Part shown: positions 1 to 5,494 of the stretch, one piece after another | Layout: each line of letters opens with the position of its first letter | Numbering within the stretch: the stretch's first letter is position 1 | Assembly: GCA_017440425.1 (NCBI GenBank) | Contig: JAFSHJ010000120.1 | Coordinates: forward strand, 1 to 10,350 | DNA from: Oscillospiraceae bacterium | Lineage (GTDB): Bacteria > Bacillota > Clostridia > Oscillospirales > Ruminococcaceae | Length of the DNA stretch: 10,350 nucleotides | Reading direction: 5' to 3' | Translations under genes and position numbers: made by a program | Notes under the pieces: generated by a model | Told to the model about the DNA's origin: nothing | The model's database searches: none | Seen by the model: the letters and a program-made list of their open reading frames with translations, nothing else

Positions 1-120
1 ATCTCGCTGCGCATAACCACCTCTCCCATCGCGCAGGACGGCAGCACCGTCATCCAAAAGTATCAGTTTGGCGATACGACCCTATATGTTTCTGTCAAGG
101 CTGCTGAATCAACCCTATAG
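1..120 (+). CDS. 3' end of an unidentified gene (partial)
   Basis: Frame 1 is open from the first base to a TAG at 118-120 and encodes the last 39 residues of a protein that begins outside the window. The visible peptide starts ISLRITTSPI and ends VSVKAAESTL. It is Thr/Ser rich with alternating polar and hydrophobic residues, suggesting beta strands. No motif identifies the family. The other plus-strand frames are closed or have less typical codons. No terminator hairpin is visible between this stop and the next promoter at 197. The coding call rests on frame openness and codon use only, so confidence is moderate. Confidence 0.5.
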   Translation: MSLRITTSPIAQDGSTVIQKYQFGDTTLYVSVKAAESTL

Positions 121-196
121 TGCTTTCATTGTGTATGTTTCACATATTTCAACAAGCTCTTTTAGACACATTAGGCAAAATATTTTTCAAAAACTA

Positions 197-225
197 TTGA
201 CAGCACGTCTCAAATGGTTTATAAT
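197..225 (+). promoter_or_regulatory. Consensus sigma-A promoter for the HPr-like gene
   Basis: TTGACA at 197-202 and TATAAT at 220-225 are separated by exactly 17 bp, a perfect match to the vegetative consensus. An A/T-rich stretch just upstream (about 180-195) could act as an UP element. Transcription would begin near 232, leaving a 5' leader of about 40 nt before the ATG at 272. Confidence 0.88.
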
Positions 226-271
226 AAAGATGCTGAAAAAATATTTTAAAAATTTGGAAGGAGACACCACT

Positions 272-532
272 ATGAGCCAGCTGCTGCAAAAACACATTGA
301 ACTTCATGACATTGATGTTCCCGAATTCCTCAAACTTCTCGATCAGTGCAAAGGCGACGTATATCTTATGAGCGACGACGGCGACAAGCTCAACCTCAAG
401 AGCAAACTCTGCCAGATTTATGGTCTCACCAAACTCATCGAAGGCGGAAAGATCGCCGAAGCATATGTAATTTGCGATGATCCTGATGACGAATCCATGC
501 TGTTCCGTTTCAATCTCTACGGAGCAAAATAA
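272..532 (+). CDS. Small orphan HPr-like domain protein (86 aa)
   Basis: The start is ATG 272, preceded by GGAAGGAG at 256-263. A longer open frame reaches back to 68, but it runs across the promoter at 197-225 and has no Shine-Dalgarno site. The 86-residue length and order of elements resemble HPr-fold proteins: an early helix (about 15-27), a strand (28-33), a Lys-Ser containing helix (about 43-50, compare the regulatory Ser46 helix of HPr) and a late strand (64-69). The HPr phospho-histidine motif GIHARP has no counterpart: the matching stretch reads DIDVPE, so a phosphocarrier role in the PTS is unlikely. The protein is acidic and soluble, with no signal peptide. The gene stands alone between its own promoter and terminator, which suggests strong independent expression. 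The fold is inferred from remembered family patterns; the alternative is a plain hypothetical protein. Confidence 0.8.
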   Translation: MSQLLQKHIELHDIDVPEFLKLLDQCKGDVYLMSDDGDKLNLKSKLCQIYGLTKLIEGGKIAEAYVICDDPDDESMLFRFNLYGAK

Positions 533-557
533 GCAACTTTCACAAATATCCCCTTTT

Positions 558-590
558 AAAAAACGCATCATCACCGATGATGCGTTTTTT
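558..590 (+). terminator. Intrinsic terminator of the HPr-like gene
   Basis: A perfect 15-bp stem (558-572 with 576-590) closes a three-base loop (ACC). The right arm ends in six T residues followed by G and TTTG. It lies 25 nt after the stop codon at 532. Confidence 0.9.
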
Positions 591-637
591 GTTTGTTTAA
601 CAGCAGATTCTCCCCCAAAACACACACTTCCTTCTGC

Positions 638-681
638 GCAGCACCCTTTTGTCATATAAAATAAATATGTGAGAGTGCTGC
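638..681. repeat. Two-tier inverted repeat in the spacer before hpf
   Basis: GCAGCAC at 638-644 pairs with GTGCTGC at 675-681. Inside it TCATATA at 652-658 pairs with TATGTGA at 666-672 (one G-T pair) around an AAATAAA loop. No gene is seen in 591-740, so this structure is the only thing I can point to in that spacer. It lies 60 bp upstream of the hpf promoter and could be a protein-binding site or a remnant. Its function is unknown. Confidence 0.4.
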
Positions 682-740
682 AAAATCTTTTACAAAATAT
701 GTATGATATGAAAAATATTTTCGCATGACCCACTAACCTA

Positions 741-769
741 TTGCATAATTATAAACAATATGCTATAAT
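741..769 (+). promoter_or_regulatory. Sigma-A promoter for hpf
   Basis: TTGCAT at 741-746 and TATAAT at 764-769 have a 17-bp spacer. A TG one base before the -10 (761-762) makes an extended -10. Initiation near 776 would leave a leader of about 113 nt. That leader contains two small hairpins: AAGCT/AGCTT at 826-839, and CGGCG/CGCCG at 841-855 with a five-base loop. Their role, if any, is unknown. Confidence 0.78.
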
Positions 770-888
770 ATTGTTGAAAGTAAATGTATACTTTGTTTAT
801 AGTCCTTTGCTTTCCTCCCGCATCCAAGCTAAAAAGCTTTCGGCGCAAACCGCCGCACAGCTTTAATATATACTAAGGAGTTGGTACC

Positions 889-1413
889 ATGAAGATCACG
901 ATCACAGCCAGAAAGACATCCGTAAGAGATTCCTTTAAGGAAAGAGTCGAAAAGAAGTTATCCAAGTTTGACAGATTTTTCGACGACGATGCAAAAGCTA
1001 TCGTGACGGTAACTAACGAAAACGGCCGCGAAACGGTCGAGATCACCGTGCAGGCACAGGGTATGTTCTTCCGTGCAGAGAGAACCACCAACGACAGACT
1101 GGATTCCCTTGAAGCCGTTGCGGATTCCCTCTTCAGGCAGATCGTCAAGAACAAGGGCAAGCTGGAAAAACGCCTTAAAACCGATGCTTTCAGCCCCGCT
1201 TTCAACGACGAGCCTATTCCCGGCGAAGAGTACAATGTTGTCAGAGTCAAAAAGTTCCCCATCAAACCCATGGATGTGGACGAGGCGATCCTCCAGATGA
1301 ACATGATAGGACACGAGTTCTATATGTTCCGCAACAGCGAAAGCGGCGAGATCTCCGTTGTCTACAAACGCAAGAACGGAGACTACGGTCTCATTGAACC
1401 CGAAAACGACTGA
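889..1413 (+). CDS. hpf: Long-form ribosome hibernation promoting factor
   Basis: HPF binds the 30S subunit and, in its long form, drives dimerisation of 70S ribosomes into inactive 100S particles in stationary phase. The N-terminal domain (about residues 1-100) has the S30AE pattern, opening MKITITARKTSV and rich in Lys/Arg for rRNA contact. A linker (about 101-117) leads to the C-terminal dimerisation domain (about 118-172) with the typical run VKKFPIKPMDVDEAI, then GHEFYMFRN and YKRKNGDYGLIEP. The 174-residue length fits the Firmicutes long form, so no separate dimerisation factor is needed. ATG 889 is preceded by AAGGAG at 875-880 with an 8-nt spacer. The gene is monocistronic, with its own promoter at 741-769 and a terminator at about 1500. 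Confidence 0.96.
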   Translation: MKITITARKTSVRDSFKERVEKKLSKFDRFFDDDAKAIVTVTNENGRETVEITVQAQGMFFRAERTTNDRLDSLEAVADSLFRQIVKNKGKLEKRLKTDAFSPAFNDEPIPGEEYNVVRVKKFPIKPMDVDEAILQMNMIGHEFYMFRNSESGEISVVYKRKNGDYGLIEPEND

Positions 1414-1421
1414 TAACCTCT

Positions 1422-1469
1422 CTGTGCCGATATTCGTTAAGGAGGCACAGCTGATACATATTCCTCCTT
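1422..1469 (+). other. Mutually exclusive hairpins in the hpf 3' UTR
   Basis: CTGTGCC at 1422-1428 can pair with GGCACAG at 1444-1450. AAGGAGG at 1439-1445 can instead pair with CCTCCTT at 1463-1469, whose right arm is followed by TTTAAT. The arms overlap at 1439-1450, so the RNA can form one or the other. No start codon follows the perfect Shine-Dalgarno-like AAGGAGG at a usable distance, so this is not a hidden small ORF. It may be a weak first terminator ahead of the strong one at 1500. Function is unproven. Confidence 0.35.
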
Positions 1470-1499
1470 TTAATCTCCTTTCCAAAACCCTCTTAAACG

Positions 1500-1534
1500 A
1501 AAACAACCGCCTGAAAACCAGGCGGTTGTTTTTT
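1500..1534. terminator. Bidirectional terminator between hpf and the acyl-CoA synthetase
   Basis: AACAACCGCCTG at 1502-1513 pairs perfectly with 1519-1530 around a five-base AAAAC loop. T residues follow on the plus strand (1529-1534), and the A-rich left flank gives a T tract on the minus strand. It ends transcription of hpf from the left and of the synthetase, whose stop is at 1539, from the right. Confidence 0.9.
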
Positions 1535-1538
1535 GCAT

Positions 1539-3221
1539 TTATTTGTTGTTGTCTTTGTTGCGGATCTCCACGCGTCTTATCTTTCCGCTGGTGGTCTTGG
1601 GCAATTCCTTAACAAAATCCACTATGCGGGGATATTTATAGGGTGCTGTAACACGCTTAACGTGGTTCTGAATATCCTTTTTCAGCTCGTCGGAGGGCTC
1701 ATATCCCGGAGCAAGAACGATGGTTGCCTTAACCACCTGACCTCTGATGGGGTCGGGTGCTGCGGTTACGGCGCACTCGATAACTGCGGGATGGGTGTGC
1801 AGAGCATTTTCAACCTCAAAGGGTCCGATGCGGTAACCGGAGCACTTGATGATATCGTCGCTTCGTCCCACATACCAGAAATAGCCGTCGGAGTCACGCC
1901 AGGCGGTGTCGCCGGTGTCGTAGCAGCCGTTGTAGAATGCCTTGTTCTGTGCCTCTTCGTCACGGTAATATTCACGGATGAGTCCGGGCGGATGATACTT
2001 GTCAACATCGCGTATAACAACGCGTCCAACAATACCGTCTTCGCAGCTGTTCATGTTGTCGTCAACGATATCGATGTTATAGATGGGCGAAGGCTTGCCC
2101 ATTGCACCGGGTTTTACCTTCATCCAGGGGAAGTTTGCGATAAGTACGGTGCCTTCGGACTGACCGAAGCCCTCATATATCTCGCTGCCGGTGAGACCGC
2201 GCAGACGCTCGATAACATCGGGGTTGAGTGCCTCGCCCGCTGTGCAGAAGTGGTGGATGCTGTTCAGCTCATAGTTTTCAACATCCTCTTCACGCAGCAG
2301 GAAGCGGTACATTGTGGGAGGTGCGCAGAAGGTGGTAAGCTTCAGGTCGCGCATTGTCTCCAGCATTTTTTTGGGGATAAACTTCTCGGTATCATATGCA
2401 ACGATGACTGCGCCGCATATCCACTGACCGTAAATTTTGCCCCAGCCAAACTTTGCCCAGCCGGAATCGGACTGAGTCAGGTGCAGACCGCCGTCCTCAA
2501 CGCACTGCCAATATTTGGCGGTAACGATGTGTCCGAGGGGATAGGAATAATCGTGGAGCAGCATTTTGGGCATTCCGGTTGTGCCGGAGGAGAAATAGAT
2601 GAGCATTTCATCGCTTGTTTTGTTGGGGATGCGCTCCAGCTCATCGGAATAATTTTTGATCTCGGTTCTGTAATCGAAAACATAGCCGTCAGCCACTCCC
2701 TCAAAAGCCGGAATGTTTTTACCGACGATGCCCACACCGATGAGTGTGCGGCAATCTGCCACAGATTCACCCACATGGCTGATTATCTCTGCGTCGTCTG
2801 CGGCAATGATCATTCTTATATCAGCCGCATTGCAGCGATAGACAATGTCTTTTTTGGTGAGCTGGAAGGATGCGGGAATTACCACCGCACCGATCTTGTG
2901 CAGGGCGAGAATGGTTACCCAAACCTCAACACGCTGCTTGAGGATGAGCATGACCTTGTCCCCTTTGCCTATGCCTTTGTCCATAAGCATATTGGCGGCA
3001 CGGTTGCTCATGAGCATCAGGTCACGGAAGGTGTAGCGCTCCTCGTTGCCGAAATCGTCACGCCAGACAAGGGCGGGCTTTTTGGGGTCCAGCTTTGCCC
3101 ACTCATCAATGATATCATAGGCAAAGTTGAAGCCTTCCGGTACGTTTACCGTATAGTTTTTCTTAAAATCTTCGTAGCTTTCGAATTCTGTGCGTGGCAC
3201 ATATTTGTTAAGCAGATGCAT
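1539..3221 (-). CDS. AMP-forming acyl-CoA synthetase
   Basis: This is an ANL-superfamily enzyme that activates a carboxylic acid with ATP to an acyl-adenylate and transfers it to coenzyme A. The 560-residue length fits the acetyl/medium-chain acyl-CoA synthetase group. Core motifs appear in order: the phosphate loop YFSSGTTGMPK (209-219), YEGFGQSEG (349-357), YDTGD (434-438), the hinge GRSDDIIKCSGYRIGPFEVE (about 452-471), and PKTTSGK with the catalytic lysine at 547. All key residues are present, so the enzyme should be active. The acid substrate cannot be read from sequence; a medium- or branched-chain acid is as likely as acetate. The minus-strand start ATG 3221-3219 is preceded by AAAGGA. 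It lies 48 bp after the XRE-cupin regulator on the same strand, so the two are probably one operon. The protein is cytosolic. Confidence 0.92.
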   Translation of the reverse strand: MHLLNKYVPRTEFESYEDFKKNYTVNVPEGFNFAYDIIDEWAKLDPKKPALVWRDDFGNEERYTFRDLMLMSNRAANMLMDKGIGKGDKVMLILKQRVEVWVTILALHKIGAVVIPASFQLTKKDIVYRCNAADIRMIIAADDAEIISHVGESVADCRTLIGVGIVGKNIPAFEGVADGYVFDYRTEIKNYSDELERIPNKTSDEMLIYFSSGTTGMPKMLLHDYSYPLGHIVTAKYWQCVEDGGLHLTQSDSGWAKFGWGKIYGQWICGAVIVAYDTEKFIPKKMLETMRDLKLTTFCAPPTMYRFLLREEDVENYELNSIHHFCTAGEALNPDVIERLRGLTGSEIYEGFGQSEGTVLIANFPWMKVKPGAMGKPSPIYNIDIVDDNMNSCEDGIVGRVVIRDVDKYHPPGLIREYYRDEEAQNKAFYNGCYDTGDTAWRDSDGYFWYVGRSDDIIKCSGYRIGPFEVENALHTHPAVIECAVTAAPDPIRGQVVKATIVLAPGYEPSDELKKDIQNHVKRVTAPYKYPRIVDFVKELPKTTSGKIRRVEIRNKDNNK

Positions 3222-3269
3222 TGCAGTGTACGTCCTTTACTGTGATTGGATTTTTAGGACGAGCGAAAC

Positions 3270-3827
3270 TCAGTCCAGCTTCTCGTTTATCACGGTCAGG
3301 AATTTTACAGTCTTGTCAATCGCACGCTGTCCGTGAGGCTTTGTGGGATTGAAATAGATGCTGTCGCCGGTGTTGAGCACAAAGCTGCGCTCTCCGATAA
3401 CCACCATGAGCGGTCCGTCCAACACATAGTTGAACTCTTGTCCGCCGTGAGTAATAAGTTCGGGCTCATCGGGCCCAGGCTCAAGGGTAACGATCATCGG
3501 CGCCATTTCACGACCTATATAGTTAAATGCCAATGACGAGAACTTGTAACCCTCGCACCTCTCCACCGATACACCATTACCCTCACGAACGATGGTATAA
3601 TCCGCCATTCTGGGAGCCTCGCCTGTCAGAAGCTCGGTGGGGTCTACGCCTAACAGGCCGGCAACACTGTACAGTACACCTATGGGAATATCTTCTTTGG
3701 CTGCCTCGTAATCGTTATAGAGTGCCAAATCAATTCCCAGCTTTTCAGCTATCTCTTCTGCTGTGTAATCAAGAATTTCTCTGAGTTCTTTGATTCGTGC
3801 AGAAATTTTTTGAATCTGTTCGTTCAT
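3270..3827 (-). CDS. XRE-family regulator with C-terminal cupin domain
   Basis: The 185-residue protein has an N-terminal XRE helix-turn-helix (about residues 7-68, with TAEEIAEKLGIDLALYNDYE) and a C-terminal cupin_2 sensor domain (about 108-182). Cupin motif 1 is seen around ITHGGQEFNYVLDG (H127, E131) and motif 2 around TGDSIYFNPTKPHG (H165), so at least three of the usual metal-ligand positions are kept. Proteins of this type are usually local regulators that sense a small metabolite. The direct neighbour is an acyl-CoA synthetase, so an acid or acyl-CoA effector is a reasonable inference. The start ATG 3827-3825 follows AAGGAG. A perfect palindrome at 3875-3897 lies about 50 bp upstream and may be its own operator. 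Confidence 0.92.
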   Translation of the reverse strand: MNEQIQKISARIKELREILDYTAEEIAEKLGIDLALYNDYEAAKEDIPIGVLYSVAGLLGVDPTELLTGEAPRMADYTIVREGNGVSVERCEGYKFSSLAFNYIGREMAPMIVTLEPGPDEPELITHGGQEFNYVLDGPLMVVIGERSFVLNTGDSIYFNPTKPHGQRAIDKTVKFLTVINEKLD

Positions 3828-3857
3828 AATAACTCCTTGGCAGTTCCCTTTCGGATG

Positions 3858-3867
3858 AACCGCGGTT
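3858..3867. promoter_or_regulatory. Palindrome AACCGCGGTT in the XRE-cupin leader
   Basis: A perfect 10-bp palindrome centred on CCGCGG lies about 30 bp upstream of the XRE-cupin start. CCGCGG is also the boundary word of the hairpin units at 4043-4330, so this may be an outlying copy of that motif rather than an operator. Confidence 0.3.
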
Positions 3868-3874
3868 ATTTTGG

Positions 3875-3897
3875 AACGTCATACTTTGTATGACGTT
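3875..3897. promoter_or_regulatory. Perfect inverted repeat, candidate operator of the XRE-cupin operon
   Basis: AACGTCATAC at 3875-3884 and GTATGACGTT at 3888-3897 form a perfect 10-bp inverted repeat with a TTT spacer. It lies 48-70 bp upstream of the XRE-cupin start codon, where a repressor site would be expected. No convincing -35/-10 pair was found for this operon; a TTGCGC-like -35 on the minus strand (3930-3925) is the best but lacks a good -10. It could instead form a short RNA hairpin, but there is no T tract for a terminator. Confidence 0.45.
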
Positions 3898-3915
3898 TTA
3901 TTTATTGTTTTTATG

Positions 3916-4033
3916 TTGCGCTTTGCGCAAATGAGGGGAGTTCCGTCCTTTGCGAAGGACGGGGCCTGCGCAGCCGGCGCTTAAGGGCCTAGTCCCTTAA
4001 GAATCCCATTACGGATTCGCATTTCAAATGAAA
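3916..4033. repeat. Cluster of five back-to-back short hairpins
   Basis: Five perfect inverted repeats follow one another: TTGCGC/GCGCAA (3916-3930), CCGTCCTT/AAGGACGG (3943-3962), CTTAAGGG/CCCTTAAG (3980-4001), GAATCC/GGATTC (4001-4018) and TTTCA/TGAAA (4022-4033). The third and fourth share base 4001. There is no believable ORF. The cluster leads directly into the CCGCGG hairpin array and may be degraded or variant members of the same element. Confidence 0.6.
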
Positions 4034-4042
4034 GTGCCTTCG

Positions 4043-4147
4043 CCGCGGGGACGCACATGACGCTTTTGAGATTTAAGAAACCAAACATGTTGCAAAGCAA
4101 CATGAGTTGGTTTCGTCCGCGGACTTTCCCCCGGACGTTGTCCGGCG
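4043..4147. repeat. CCGCGG hairpin array, unit 1
   Basis: The unit starts at CCGCGGGGACGCAC. A 16-bp two-part stem follows: GAAACCAA 4077-4084 with TTGGTTTC 4107-4114, then CATGTTGC 4086-4093 with GCAACATG 4097-4104. A second CCGCGG comes at 4117-4122. The left and right CCGCGG words extend into pairing arms (ACG with CGT), so the whole segment can close as an outer stem with a GG bulge. The unit ends with the short hairpin CCGGAC-GTT-GTCCGG (4131-4145), which is itself enclosed by ACTTTCCC (4123-4130) and GGGAAAGT (4152-4159). Confidence 0.7.
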
Positions 4148-4238
4148 CCGCGGGAAAGTGCCCGAATTATAGTTGCACAAAAAAATCGTAAGCGGAAGCG
4201 TCGATTTTTACCGCGGACATGGGAGCGGAGGCTCTCCG
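4148..4238. repeat. CCGCGG hairpin array, unit 2
   Basis: The unit starts at CCGCGGGAAAGTGC. AAAAATCG (4181-4188) pairs with CGATTTTT (4202-4209) around the 13-base loop TAAGCGGAAGCGT. A second CCGCGG is at 4211-4216. The closing short hairpin is GCGGAG-GCT-CTCCGC (4225-4239). The stem sequence is unrelated to those of units 1 and 3 although its position is the same, and the loop is almost identical to that of unit 3. Confidence 0.7.
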
Positions 4239-4330
4239 CCGCGGGGACGCACTTAACGCACCGAAGCTTTAAGAAACTGTAAGCGCAAGCGTCAGTTTCG
4301 TCCGCGGATATGCCCGTGGGGGCTCCCCAC
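4239..4330. repeat. CCGCGG hairpin array, unit 3
   Basis: The unit starts CCGCGGGGACGCAC, identical to unit 1 over 14 bases. GAAACTG (4273-4279) pairs with CAGTTTC (4293-4299) around the loop TAAGCGCAAGCGT, one base different from unit 2. TCCGCGGA lies at 4301-4308. The closing short hairpin GTGGGG-GCT-CCCCAC (4316-4330) ends on the base just before the trpS stop codon. On the minus strand it is thus the first structure after trpS and could slow or end transcription, though there is no T tract. Confidence 0.7.
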
Positions 4331-5347
4331 TTAGATGATGCCGACTTTTTTGTTGACCTTGGACATGGTCTTTCTTGCAATGTAGGCAGCACGCTCTGCG
4401 CCGGATCTCATTGCATTTTCAAGGAATGCCTTGTCTGCCATATATTCGTTGAACTTTTCACGGGCAGGTCTCAGGTGGTCTGCAACGGTCTCGCCCACAG
4501 CCAGTTTAAAATCGCCGTAGCCCTTGCCTGCAAACTCAGCCTCCACCTCAGCAATAGTCTTGCCGGTAACTGCGGAATAGATGGTGAGCAGGTTGTTGAT
4601 ACCGTCTTTGCCCTCACGGTAGACTATCTCTGCCTCGGAATCGGTGACAGCACGCTTAAACTTGCGGATAACTGTGTCCTTGTCATCCAGAACAGCAACA
4701 AAAGCGTTGGGGTTCTCGTCGGATTTGGACATCTTCTTGGTTGGATCCACCAGCGACATTATTCTTGCGCCGGAGGGCGGAATGTAAGCCTCGGGCACGG
4801 TGAACACGTTGCCGTAGATGCCGTTGAAACGCTCTGCGATATCACGGGTGACCTCGAGGTGCTGTTTCTGGTCGTCGCCAACGGGGACAACGTCGGACTG
4901 ATAGAGCAGAATATCTGTTGCCATCAGCACGGGATAGGAGAACAGACCTACGTTGATGTTATCTGCGTGCTTTGCGGATTTATCTTTGAACTGTGTCATT
5001 CTGGACATCTCGCCGAACTGAGTGTAGCAGTTGAGTATCCATGTGAGCTCGGTGTGGTAAGGCACCTGACTCTGCACAAAAGCGATGCTGCGCTCGGGGT
5101 CAACGCCGCAGGCAAGCATCAGCGCATAGGCAGCGATGGTGCTCTTCTTCAGCGCAGCGGGGTCCTGACGGACGGTGAGTGCGTGAAGGTTTGCTATCAT
5201 ATATATGCAGTCATATTCCTGCTGGAACTTTACCCAGTTGCGGACGGCACCGATGTAGTTGCCAAGAGTCATAACGCCGGTGGGCTGAATTCCGGAAAGA
5301 CTGATTTTTTTCTTCTCTGTTACGGGTGCGTTCTGTGTGTTTTCCAT
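4331..5347 (-). CDS. trpS: Tryptophanyl-tRNA synthetase
   Basis: This enzyme charges tRNA-Trp with tryptophan in an ATP-dependent reaction in the cytosol. The 338-residue length is normal for the bacterial class Ic enzyme. Visible signatures are SGIQPTG (18-24), the HIGH-type motif TLGNYIG (27-33), the substrate pocket run VGDDQKQHLE (156-165), PPSGARIMSL (190-199) and the KMSKS loop (205-209). The C-terminal anticodon-recognition helices (about 225-338) are complete. The start ATG 5347-5345 has an in-frame stop a short way upstream and no good Shine-Dalgarno site within normal distance; AAAGG is about 17 nt away, so initiation may be weak. The apparent leader is only about 55 nt and holds no T-box. 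A promoter is present at 5411-5440. Confidence 0.96.
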   Translation of the reverse strand: MENTQNAPVTEKKKISLSGIQPTGVMTLGNYIGAVRNWVKFQQEYDCIYMIANLHALTVRQDPAALKKSTIAAYALMLACGVDPERSIAFVQSQVPYHTELTWILNCYTQFGEMSRMTQFKDKSAKHADNINVGLFSYPVLMATDILLYQSDVVPVGDDQKQHLEVTRDIAERFNGIYGNVFTVPEAYIPPSGARIMSLVDPTKKMSKSDENPNAFVAVLDDKDTVIRKFKRAVTDSEAEIVYREGKDGINNLLTIYSAVTGKTIAEVEAEFAGKGYGDFKLAVGETVADHLRPAREKFNEYMADKAFLENAMRSGAERAAYIARKTMSKVNKKVGII

Positions 5348-5385
5348 TTTGTGTGACCGAGCAGCCTTTGCCGCTCATCCTTTCC

Positions 5386-5409
5386 TATCCGCCCTCTCTG
5401 CGGCGGATA
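5386..5409. repeat. Inverted repeat at the trpS transcription start
   Basis: TATCCGCC (5386-5393) pairs with GGCGGATA (5402-5409) across an 8-base loop. It sits directly beside the trpS -10 element, so it would form at the very 5' end of the mRNA or serve as an operator. Its function is unknown. Confidence 0.4.
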
Positions 5410-5410
5410 C

Positions 5411-5440
5411 ATTATACCAATAATATGATTTGCCTCCCAA
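5411..5440 (-). promoter_or_regulatory. Candidate promoter of trpS
   Basis: On the minus strand TATAAT (5416-5411) is preceded by TTGGGA (5440-5435) with an 18-bp spacer. Transcription would begin near 5404. The -35 overlaps one arm of the inverted repeat at 5429-5456. Confidence 0.6.
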
Positions 5441-5456
5441 AAATTTGAAAGGCAAA
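5429..5456 (-). terminator. Possible weak terminator after the aminotransferase, or trpS operator
   Basis: TTTGCCT (5429-5435) and AGGCAAA (5450-5456) form a perfect 7-bp inverted repeat with a 14-base loop, about 40 nt beyond the aminotransferase stop. On the minus strand the downstream tract is only moderately T-rich, so termination would be weak. Because one arm overlaps the trpS -35, a regulator site is the main alternative. Confidence 0.35.
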
Positions 5457-5494
5457 CCACATTATATATCGGGTTTCGGTTTAAGATTTTACAC

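Noticed and set aside
68..271. N-terminal extension of the HPr-like gene
   Set aside because: The extension would be translated through the consensus promoter at 197-225, and the good Shine-Dalgarno site fits ATG 272.
1533..3245. 570-codon plus-strand open frame
   Set aside because: It is antisense to the acyl-CoA synthetase, whose minus-strand product shows every ANL motif in order. The plus-strand product has no recognisable domain and is rich in Cys and His as expected of a shadow frame.
4043..4330. CRISPR array
   Set aside because: The units are 91-105 bp, the conserved words are short and interrupted, there are no equal-length spacers, and no cas gene is nearby.
4024..4392. 122-codon minus-strand open frame across the hairpin array
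   Set aside because: It overlaps the trpS 3' end, consists of translated repeats rich in Arg, and lacks a ribosome site. The region is better explained as non-coding repeats.
4310..5356. 348-codon plus-strand open frame over trpS
   Set aside because: It mirrors trpS codon positions; the minus strand encodes a complete tryptophanyl-tRNA synthetase.
5348..5494. T-box riboswitch upstream of trpS
   Set aside because: The leader after the promoter is too short and no T-box core or antiterminator structure is visible.
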